Source: Clostridiales bacterium (GTDB lineage: Bacteria > Bacillota > Clostridia > Christensenellales > Aristaeellaceae). Taken from it: a stretch of 64,000 nt of DNA. The position numbers and the translations under genes are program-made. This document shows positions 48,130 through 55,683 of the stretch, one piece after another. Below the pieces are notes generated by a model that saw only the letters and a list, made by a program, of their open reading frames with translations, searched no databases and was not told the origin of the DNA. The stretch lies in assembly GCA_012837965.1 (NCBI GenBank), contig DUQF01000026.1, forward strand, positions 62,001 to 126,000, in the 5' to 3' direction. Positions within the stretch are counted from its first letter, which is position 1. Every line of letters begins with the position of its first letter.

Positions 48130-48328
48130 TTGAAGAGGACGGGTCCATGTTTTTTGTCCAAAGCGAACCGGGGAGGGTGTAAGCCCGGCGACAAACCATG
48201 GATCGGATCACCTTGGAGCATCGGGGAAACCTGCGCAGGCCTGCGTTATGGGCTTAAAGTAGGGCGCTTTATGCGCCAACTTGGGTGGTACCGCGGAATT
48301 TCCGTCCCATGAGGGGGGCGGTTTTTTA
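48130..48328 (+). promoter_or_regulatory. T-box riboswitch, isoleucine-specific
   Basis: The T-box sequence TGGGTGGTACCGCGG is at 48282-48296. The terminator stem CCGTCCC (48302-48308) with GGGGCGG (48315-48321) is followed by six T. A fitting Ile specifier ATC is at 48207-48209 (context CGGATCACC). Uncharged tRNA-Ile would allow read-through into ileS. Confidence 0.9.
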
Positions 48329-48341
48329 TTGGAGGAATGTA

Positions 48342-51300
48342 ATGTATCAAAAAGTCACAACAGACATGAACTTTGTGGATCGTGAAAAGGAAGTCGCCAA
48401 GTTTTGGAAAGACAACGACATCATCAAAAAGTCGTTCTCTTTGCGGGATGGAAACGAGCCCTATACCTTTTATGACGGGCCGCCGACAGCCAACGGGCGC
48501 CCGCATATCGGGCATGTATTAACCCGTGCCATGAAGGACCTTTTACCCAGATATCACACCATGAAGGGAAAAAGCGTTCTGCGCATCGCCGGATGGGATA
48601 CGCACGGCTTGCCCGTTGAATTGGAAGTGGAAAGGCGCCTCGGCATCAACGGCAAGCCGGAGATTGAAGAGTTCGGCATCGAGCCGTTTATTCACGAGTG
48701 TAAAAAGAGCGTCTGGAATTACTTGAATGAATGGGAAGAGATGAGCGAGCGGGTAGGTTTCTGGCTGGATATGGAAAATCCATACGTAACCTACCACGAC
48801 GACTATATCGAAAGCGTCTGGTGGAGCCTGAAAGAGATTGCCAACAAGGGCATGCTATATCAGGGCCACAAGGTGGTGCCCTTCTGCCCCCGCTGCGGCA
48901 CGGCGCTGTCCAGCCATGAGGTGGCGCAGGGCTACAAGGAAGTAAGCGACTATTCCGCCTTTGTGCGCTTTAAGGTCAAGGACAAAGAAAACACCTACCT
49001 GCTTGCCTGGACCACCACGCCATGGACGCTGCCAAGCAACGTCGCCCTATGCGTTAACCCTGATGAAGACTATCTTTGGTTCAAGTGGAATGACCAAACC
49101 TGCCTGATGGCCAAGGGGCTTGTTCCGGCCATCACGGGCGAAGACCATGACATTATCACGCCCCTTGAAACCGTTAAGGGAAAAGACCTTGAAGGGATTG
49201 AATATGAGCCGCTGTATTCCTTTGCTCAGCCCAGGGAAAAGGCCTGGTATGTGGTCAGCGACCACTATGTCACCCTGTCGGACGGTACGGGCATCGTGCA
49301 CATCGCCCCCGCTTTCGGTGAGGACGACGCCCGCCTTGGCCGGGAGTATCAGCTTCCCTTCGTGCAGCTGGTGAATACCGAGGGTAATTTTATCGAGGGC
49401 ACCGACTATGCGGGCATGTACATCAAGGATGTTGACCCTCTGATTTTAGAAGACCTTGAGCGCCGTGGGCTGCTGCTAAAAAAGGAATTGTATGTCCATA
49501 ACTACCCCCATTGCTGGCGCTGCGCAACGCCGCTTATTTACTATGCCCGTGGGGGCTGGTTCATCCGCATGACGCAGGTCAAGGATGAGCTTGTTCATAA
49601 CAACCGCACCATTGACTGGCGTCCCCCCAACGTGAAAGAAGGGCGCATGGGCAACTTTGTGGGCAACGTGACCGACTGGGCCCTGTCCCGTGAGCGCTAC
49701 TGGGGCACGCCCCTGCCTGTGTGGATTTGCGACAATTGCGACCACCAGCACGTCATCGGCTCCAAGCAGGAGCTTGCCGATATGGCCGATGGTAGCTATG
49801 ATTTGCCCGAGCTTCACCGCCCGTGGATTGACAAGGTGACCATCAAGTGTCCGGAGTGCAGCGGCCAAATGCGCAGGGTCAGCGAAGTCATCGACTGCTG
49901 GTACGATTCGGGCGCTATGCCCTTTGCGCAGTGGCATTATCCCTTTGAAAATAAGGAGAAGTTTGAAAGCCGTTTCCCGGCTGATTTTATCAGCGAGGCC
50001 GTTGACCAGACTCGTGGCTGGTTCTACTCGCTTCTTGCCATCGGCACGGTGGTGTTTGACCGATCGCCCTACAATCAGTGCCTGGTTTTGGGGCACGTTC
50101 AGGACAAAAACGGGCGCAAGATGTCCAAAAACCTTGGCAACGTGGTAGACCCCTGGGATGTGTTGAACAACCAGGGCGCCGATGCCTTCCGCTGGTATTT
50201 CTATACAGCGGGCGCTCCCTGGCTGCCCAGCCGTTTCTACCCGGAAGCCGTGGTGGAGGGTCAGCGCAAGTACATGTCCACCCTGTGGAACACCTATGCT
50301 TTCTATATTCTGTATGCGGATATCGACAAGTTTGATCCGACCGAATATCCGCTTGACAAGGCTGCGCTAACGCTGATGGACCGGTGGATTTTAAGCAGAC
50401 TAAATACCACCATCAGCCAGGTAGATGCCAGCATTGCCGATATTCGCTTCCCCGAAGCGGCGGCCGCTCTTCAAAGCCTGGTGGATGATTTATCCAACTG
50501 GTATGTACGCCGCTGCCGTGAGCGCTTCTGGGGGAAGGGCATGAACGAGGACAAGGCGGCAGCCTTTGCCACCTTGGCGCATGTTTTAAAGACCCTGACG
50601 CTTTTGACGGCGCCCATGACGCCTTTTATTGCAGAGGCTATTTATCAAAACGTGGTGCGCACTGTTAACAAGAATGCGCCCGAGTCTGTGCATCTGTGCG
50701 ACTTCCCCGTGGTTGAGGAACAATACCTGAACGCAGATGTTGAAAAGCAAATGGCAGCTCTGGTGGATGTGGTGCAGCTTGGCCGTGCCTGCCGAAACCT
50801 TGCCAACCTCAAGGTGCGCCAGCCGCTGAGCCGACTGCTGGTGAGCGGGGCGCAGTTTGATGAAGAATACGCAGCCCTTGCCAAGGACGAGCTGAATGTA
50901 AAAGAAGTGGAGTTTATCAGTGACGCCAGCGCCCTCAACAGCTACCGCCTGAAGCCGCAGCTTCGCACCTTAGGACCAAGGTACGGAAAGCTGCTTGGTA
51001 AAGTTTCCAAGGCCTTAAATGAAGCTGATGGCGACAGCGCCGTTGCCGCCTTTGACAGGGGTGAAGATCTGGTGCTTATGGTGGACGAGCAGGAAGTGCG
51101 CCTCTCCAAAGGCGATGTGCTCATTGAAACCACCCAGAGGGAAGGCCTGGTTGCCCAAAGCGATCGAGGCGTAACGGTGGCTCTAGACACCCGACTGACT
51201 GATGACCTTGTCAACGAAGGCCATGCGCGGGAGCTCATCAGCAAGCTGCAAAATATGCGTAAGGATGCCGGTTTTGATGTAACCGACCGTATTTGCGTCA

Positions 51301-51473
51301 CCTGCCAGGCGGAAGAAGCCTTGCAAAATGCCCTGACGCCCTGGGTTGAAAGCGTCAAGAGCGTGGCCTTGGCCGAGCACTTTGCCTTTGACTCATGCAA
51401 GGAAGGCGAGGGATTCACCCAAGAGCTTGATATTAACGGCCTTGCCGCCACCGTGAGCATCAACAAAGTCTAA
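48342..51473 (+). CDS. ileS: Isoleucyl-tRNA synthetase, eukaryote-like type 2
   Basis: A 1043-residue class I synthetase that charges tRNA-Ile. Class motifs are the HIGH sequence in PTANGRPHIGHVLTRAMKD and the KMSKS loop as KMSKN. The editing domain (TTPWTLPSN) and a long C-terminal part follow. Sequence style (FYDGPPTANGRPHIGHVLTR and WDTHGLPVELEVE) and the absence of a C-terminal zinc finger put it in the type 2 group, which includes mupirocin-resistant enzymes. ATG 48342 follows TTGGAGG; controlled by the T-box leader. Confidence 0.97.
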   Translation: MYQKVTTDMNFVDREKEVAKFWKDNDIIKKSFSLRDGNEPYTFYDGPPTANGRPHIGHVLTRAMKDLLPRYHTMKGKSVLRIAGWDTHGLPVELEVERRLGINGKPEIEEFGIEPFIHECKKSVWNYLNEWEEMSERVGFWLDMENPYVTYHDDYIESVWWSLKEIANKGMLYQGHKVVPFCPRCGTALSSHEVAQGYKEVSDYSAFVRFKVKDKENTYLLAWTTTPWTLPSNVALCVNPDEDYLWFKWNDQTCLMAKGLVPAITGEDHDIITPLETVKGKDLEGIEYEPLYSFAQPREKAWYVVSDHYVTLSDGTGIVHIAPAFGEDDARLGREYQLPFVQLVNTEGNFIEGTDYAGMYIKDVDPLILEDLERRGLLLKKELYVHNYPHCWRCATPLIYYARGGWFIRMTQVKDELVHNNRTIDWRPPNVKEGRMGNFVGNVTDWALSRERYWGTPLPVWICDNCDHQHVIGSKQELADMADGSYDLPELHRPWIDKVTIKCPECSGQMRRVSEVIDCWYDSGAMPFAQWHYPFENKEKFESRFPADFISEAVDQTRGWFYSLLAIGTVVFDRSPYNQCLVLGHVQDKNGRKMSKNLGNVVDPWDVLNNQGADAFRWYFYTAGAPWLPSRFYPEAVVEGQRKYMSTLWNTYAFYILYADIDKFDPTEYPLDKAALTLMDRWILSRLNTTISQVDASIADIRFPEAAAALQSLVDDLSNWYVRRCRERFWGKGMNEDKAAAFATLAHVLKTLTLLTAPMTPFIAEAIYQNVVRTVNKNAPESVHLCDFPVVEEQYLNADVEKQMAALVDVVQLGRACRNLANLKVRQPLSRLLVSGAQFDEEYAALAKDELNVKEVEFISDASALNSYRLKPQLRTLGPRYGKLLGKVSKALNEADGDSAVAAFDRGEDLVLMVDEQEVRLSKGDVLIETTQREGLVAQSDRGVTVALDTRLTDDLVNEGHARELISKLQNMRKDAGFDVTDRICVTCQAEEALQNALTPWVESVKSVALAEHFAFDSCKEGEGFTQELDINGLAATVSINKV

Positions 51474-51495
51474 AGAATTGAAATTAGGTGGTTAT

Positions 51496-52296
51496 ATGAA
51501 GCCGAGTGGATTGTACAAAAGAGACTACAACATATTAACTTTGGATGAAAAGAAGTTAAAAAAAGAATATCTACAAAGAAAATCAGAAACAAGTCTTTCA
51601 GTTCGTAAAGCTATGAAAATCCCTTCCGTTGCTGTCCGACACAATATTTCTCTGTTTCCTAACAACCATATCGAACTAAACGGGATAAAAGAGGAAACGG
51701 ATATAGCAAAACTAAATGCCGCTTTTTTACAATTGATTTCAAAGGAGGGCTGTCCAGAGCAAGAGGTGTTAAACTTCATCAATAATACTCCTGCTTACCA
51801 TATAGTTGCAAGTATTCTTATAGACCGTTTTCCATTTGGTCATCATGATTTATACTTGTTTAAAGAAATGGGGCTCGGTATCGAATATCGAACAGATTAT
51901 GTTTTGATAGGTAAAGGTTCTGGAGGTTACGAGTTTGTTTTGGTTGAGTTTGAAAAGCCTGATGGAAGAATAACTTTACAAGATGGTCATTTGGGAGAAG
52001 CATTCCGGAAAGGTTTGTTTCAGGCGGAAGATTGGAAAGCGTGGATGGACGCAAATTTCGATATATTTGCTAAAGATCTCGCTTCAGTAAAAGGTAATTC
52101 AGAGCTTCCATTAGAACTGACAAAATATGATTCAACAAGATTTCACTATGTGGTAGTGGCAGGACGACGAGATAATTTCTCAGAAACAACTTATAGAACC
52201 GTAAGAGAAAAGCGGCAAAGATTGGATATTCATTTACTACATCATGATAACCTTTACGATAGCTCAGTTAAACTAGAAACTGCTGCAACATTTTAG
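51496..52296 (+). CDS. Shedu-like (DUF4263) nuclease, possible solitary defence gene
   Basis: A 266-residue protein. The C-terminal half fits DUF4263, the nuclease domain of the Shedu SduA anti-phage protein: YRTDYVLIG (Asp134), FVLVEFEKPDGRI (Glu151 and Lys154 of a PD-(D/E)xK core) and then helices with LFQAEDWKAWM. The N-terminal half is variable, as in Shedu proteins. The gene is markedly more AT-rich than ileS before it and lies only 22 nt behind it. It is the only defence-type gene at this place. The ATG at 51496 has AGGTGG upstream. Confidence 0.65.
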   Translation: MKPSGLYKRDYNILTLDEKKLKKEYLQRKSETSLSVRKAMKIPSVAVRHNISLFPNNHIELNGIKEETDIAKLNAAFLQLISKEGCPEQEVLNFINNTPAYHIVASILIDRFPFGHHDLYLFKEMGLGIEYRTDYVLIGKGSGGYEFVLVEFEKPDGRITLQDGHLGEAFRKGLFQAEDWKAWMDANFDIFAKDLASVKGNSELPLELTKYDSTRFHYVVVAGRRDNFSETTYRTVREKRQRLDIHLLHHDNLYDSSVKLETAATF

Positions 52297-52320
52297 TCAT
52301 AAATTTCATGTGCACTTAAG

Positions 52321-52346
52321 GTTCTCGTCTATAAAAAATAGAGAAC
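52321..52346. terminator. Short inverted repeat after the Shedu-like gene
   Basis: GTTCTC (52321-52326) and GAGAAC (52341-52346) frame an AT-rich loop between the convergent Shedu-like and DUF6320 genes. It could end either transcript; the T run is weak. Confidence 0.35.
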
Positions 52347-52351
52347 AATTA

Positions 52352-53044
52352 CTACATAAAATACTTTCGTTCCATATAGCTTTTAAGCGGCGGAATCATG
52401 GCGGCGATGATGAAAAATAGCCCCATCAGCGATAGCGCGCTCACCGCGTACAGCGACCAGACGAACATGGATGTTTGAAAGGTAAGGTGCTGGAAAAATT
52501 CAATCAGCATCAGCAGGTTGCCAAGGGCAATCAATAGTCCGCCGGTAATGTATAACCTTCCACCTTTGATATTACGGTACAGGCAGACTGCCACCAGCAG
52601 CAAACCTCCAACAAGCAAGGTAACCGGAAATGCGAAGGATAAAAACCAATGATGCCCAAGGCTAGCGTTGATGTATAACAGGTAACCGCCAACTGCCAGG
52701 GTATCAAGGGCAATAAAAACCAAGGGATTAGACTTTTTAAAAAAACCGGGCAAAACAAATATAATCCAAGCCAAGGCCAACCCCAGCATGACATAGCCTG
52801 ACCAGGCGGCATGGCCCTGCGTTTTCAGGCAAACAATGAAGCTGACAAATCCGGCAACAGCCATTAGGGTGGTTAGGAAACCTAAAAAAGTCAGGCGGGC
52901 ATGGCGGCACTCTTGCGGAAATCTATCCGAATAGCTTTGAGGCTTGTTGGATATTGGTGTTTCCGATAGAATTACCTGTCTGTTACAAAGGGGGCAACGG
53001 GCAACTCCTTCTTCCAAGCGCACGCCGCATTGAACACAGTACAT
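52352..53044 (-). CDS. DUF6320 family zinc-ribbon membrane protein
   Basis: A 230-residue protein with an N-terminal zinc ribbon MYCVQCGVRLEEGVARCPLC (two CxxC pairs) and about six membrane helices. The DUF6320 family is frequently encoded beside condensation-type acyltransferases, as here (3 nt after the acyltransferase stop). Function unknown; it may serve acylation of a lipid or surface molecule. Confidence 0.75.
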   Translation of the reverse strand: MYCVQCGVRLEEGVARCPLCNRQVILSETPISNKPQSYSDRFPQECRHARLTFLGFLTTLMAVAGFVSFIVCLKTQGHAAWSGYVMLGLALAWIIFVLPGFFKKSNPLVFIALDTLAVGGYLLYINASLGHHWFLSFAFPVTLLVGGLLLVAVCLYRNIKGGRLYITGGLLIALGNLLMLIEFFQHLTFQTSMFVWSLYAVSALSLMGLFFIIAAMIPPLKSYMERKYFM

Positions 53045-53047
53045 ACA

Positions 53048-54331
53048 TTAATTCCTTTCGTTGCTTTGAATAAAAACGGGCAAATTCAAGGACACCAAGG
53101 AAGCGAAAAAACGCCTTTCAAGGTCTGATTCTTTGACGTTGCGGATGAAGTGGATGCCGGTTTGCCCGTTAAAGCTGATAACAGAACAGTTGTTGGGGTA
53201 GGAATACTGAGGGCTGATAACGAACTCAATTTTTTCAATATACGGAAGCATTTCATCGGGCACCTCCACCTGCCCTAAGTTGGATAGGTTAATGGTACCC
53301 TTCCTTTCCCCGATACGGCCATATACATAACGCATGGCGGCGGTTTTAATAATGCGGGGAACGGAACGAAGCAAAGGATTTTTTTGAGCACCTACATTGG
53401 TGGCTATACGTGCCGCCATTTTTTGCGGCACCACTTCCAAAAGCAATTGGTGCTGCATTTGGAAACATAATTCCTTGAGCGAATGGTCGCCAAACCTTGG
53501 GTCAACGCCAAGGTTTAGGGTCAACGAAAAATTGCGCAGGGTGGTTTTATGAAACAGCCTTCGTAAATTAACGGGTATGGTAATTTTTACCGGTTTATGC
53601 TTATGAAAGGGTTGCTCTTCCGCCTGTTTTTGGATAAGGGCTTGGAGCATGACCGCCGCTAAAAAGGCGGTAATGCTAACGCCGTGGTCTTTGGCCAGTT
53701 TCTTTAGCTTTTCGGTTGATACCGTGCCCGATATCAGGTGATGAAAACGGGGAAATTCATGGGTGCCGCTTAGGCGATAGCTGGTTGCTTCCTAGCGGGA
53801 ATAGGGGTAGTTTCCGCTACAAAGCGGGAAGCAATCTTCCAGTTCTTTTTTTGATGGCTTTTCGTCAAGGGACAGAATGCCGTGGGTGTGGGGTATGGTA
53901 AGGCTCTCTTTTAAATGCAGGTATCTTGCCACCAAGTTTTTCAGGTAGACAAGCCCGCCTGACCCATCGGTTACGGAATGAAAAAATTCCACCGCAAGCC
54001 GGTTTTGGTAATAAAGCACCCGGAAACAGCCCTGCCGGATGGCCTTGATACCCATGGGTGTCAGCGGGTAGGCGTAATCTTCCTGAATAACGGGAGAAGA
54101 ACGCATCTGCTCTAAATAGTGCCAAAAGAAGCCGCCTTTTAAACGCACATAAAAAGTGGGAAAGCGATCGTACAGATCGTTCACCGCTTGCCGGAGTATC
54201 TCGGGATCAAGGGGCGCGTCAAGCTCGCAGGACAGGCGAAAGACATTGCTCCATCCCTGCTTCATCACGGCGGGGAAAATAAGCGCGGCGTTGTCCAATC
54301 GGAACCATTTAGCCTGGGAAGCCTTTGTCAC
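53048..54331 (-). pseudogene. Condensation/alcohol acyltransferase-type gene split by one in-frame TAG
   Basis: The GTG at 54331 (AGGAGG 5 nt upstream) starts a frame that reads AKWFRLDNAALIFPAVMKQG and contains the acyltransferase motif HSVTDG (HxxxDG). It stops at TAG (53792-53794) and continues in the same frame (SYRLSGTHEFPRF, then GTVSTEKLKKLAKDHGVSIT) to the stop at 53048. Together this makes one normal-length protein of about 427 residues. Either a recent nonsense mutation, a sequencing error or read-through explains the TAG. The family acylates alcohols or sugar lipids using acyl-CoA or similar. Confidence 0.8.
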
Positions 54332-54435
54332 ACGTACCTCCTTAAAACAAGATACCTTACTTTACTATGAAATCCACTTTCTTTCAATCGCTTTCCTCTG
54401 CTATAATGCATAAAAAGATTGAGAGGGGATTGAAG

Positions 54436-54882
54436 ATGGAGTGTGTAGTGAAGACCTTTTATCAGTTGACGCTGGATGAATTATACGAAATTTATCAGTT
54501 GCGCATCGACGTGTTCGTGGTGGAGCAACAATGTCCCTGCCGGGAGATTGACGAACTGGACAGGGGAGCCGTTCATGTGTTTCTGCGGGATGAAGCGGGC
54601 ATCCAGGCTTATATCCGGGTACTAAAGCCCGGCGCCAAGTTTGAAACAGCCGGCCTTGGTCGTATCATTGCCAAAAAACGGGCTGTTGGTCTTGGCGCAC
54701 GCATCGTAAGGGAAGGCATCCGGGCGGCTAAAGAATATTTTAATGCCGATGTTTTAACCCTTGAAGCGCAGGTTTACGCCAAGGGATTTTATGAAAAACT
54801 GGGTTTTGTTCAAACCTCCGAAGAGTTCTTGGATGTAGGCATCCCGCATGTGAGGATGGAAAGACATGGACAAAAGCCGTGA
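54436..54882 (+). CDS. GNAT N-acetyltransferase, ElaA-like
   Basis: A 148-residue acetyl-CoA-dependent acyltransferase: LYEIYQLRIDVFVVEQQCPC at the start is the ElaA signature, with the acetyl-CoA loop region GLGRIIAKKRAVGLGARIVR (about 75-95) and FYEKLGFVQTSEEF. Substrate unknown. The ATG at 54436 follows a GAGAGGGG-type site. Confidence 0.85.
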   Translation: MECVVKTFYQLTLDELYEIYQLRIDVFVVEQQCPCREIDELDRGAVHVFLRDEAGIQAYIRVLKPGAKFETAGLGRIIAKKRAVGLGARIVREGIRAAKEYFNADVLTLEAQVYAKGFYEKLGFVQTSEEFLDVGIPHVRMERHGQKP

Positions 54883-54898
54883 TAAGGTAGGTTTTTCC

Positions 54899-54999
54899 TT
54901 GTCACTAAGGGTCAAAATGTGATAAAATGTACCCGTTAAAACTAGCGGTCTGCCGATGTCCTTTGGACGGGTTTTTCCTTATAATTTAGCTAGGCAGAC
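54899..54999 (+). promoter_or_regulatory. Promoter and terminator-containing leader of the PII-like/DUF1538 operon
   Basis: TTGTCA (54899-54904) and TAAAAT (54923-54928) are 18 nt apart. Downstream CCG-AT-GTCC-TTT-GGAC-GGG followed by TTTTT (54953-54976) is an intrinsic-terminator-like hairpin well before the gene start at 55021. ACCCGT (54931-54936) could pair with ACGGGT (54967-54972), and GTCTGCC (54948-54954) with GGCAGAC (54993-54999), both incompatible with the terminator stem. This looks like an attenuated leader or riboswitch of unknown ligand. Confidence 0.45.
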
Positions 55000-55020
55000 G
55001 CACGGAAGGATACTTATTCA

Positions 55021-55683
55021 ATGGCAGTAGGATCATGCGTGTTCGTTATTGTGAACCGAGGAAACGCCAACCAGCTTCTGCAAGTGGTGCAGCATCTGGG
55101 CGCTCTTCGGGGCACTATTTTTTTAGGGGAGGGAACAGTCCCTTCGCGCTGGGCAAACTGGTTGGGCATCAGCAAAACCGAAAAAGAAGTATTGCTCATC
55201 GCTGTGCCCGATGAGCTTCGGAACAATCTATATAGCCTGCTCAGGCAGCGTTTTCAGATGCACAAGCGATATAAAGGCATCGTGTTTTCGGTACCCTATC
55301 GGGCGTTCCATCCGGAAACGGGCACACACCGCCCCTTCAACCGCTATGAGGATGCCCCCTATGTATGCTTAATGACGGTGGTCGAAAAAGGGCTTGGGCA
55401 AGAGTGTATGGCGCATGCCCGTGCAGCAGGCGCCCAAGGCGGCACTATTATTCATGCGCACGGAGCCGGGGTGCCGCAAGATTTTTATTTTCCTCTGGTA
55501 ATAGAGCCTCAAAAGGAAATTGTTTTGATTGTCACAAAGCGGGAAAATGCCACCGCTATCAGGGACAATATTTATACGCAAATGCAGCTGGAGCGTAAAG
55601 GTTCAGGTATTCTTTTTGCGTTGCCCGTTACTCAGACACTGGGATTGTATGAGGAGTGGCAGCAGGAAAGGAGAGCCACATGA
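55021..55683 (+). CDS. Protein with two PII (GlnB)-like domains
   Basis: A 220-residue protein with two halves of the same kind. Each has a beta strand with VxVxxRG or VEKGLGQECMAHA, then AxGAxGGTIxxAxG, a hydrophobic IxLIVxxxE strand, a helix and GIxFxxP. This is the ferredoxin-like PII/CutA pattern. Such proteins sense ATP, ADP and 2-oxoglutarate, and variants bind other ligands. Its stop overlaps the DUF1538 membrane protein, which has a third such domain. The classical T-loop tyrosine is not evident. A GGAAGGA site lies 10 nt upstream. Confidence 0.75.
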   Translation: MAVGSCVFVIVNRGNANQLLQVVQHLGALRGTIFLGEGTVPSRWANWLGISKTEKEVLLIAVPDELRNNLYSLLRQRFQMHKRYKGIVFSVPYRAFHPETGTHRPFNRYEDAPYVCLMTVVEKGLGQECMAHARAAGAQGGTIIHAHGAGVPQDFYFPLVIEPQKEIVLIVTKRENATAIRDNIYTQMQLERKGSGILFALPVTQTLGLYEEWQQERRAT

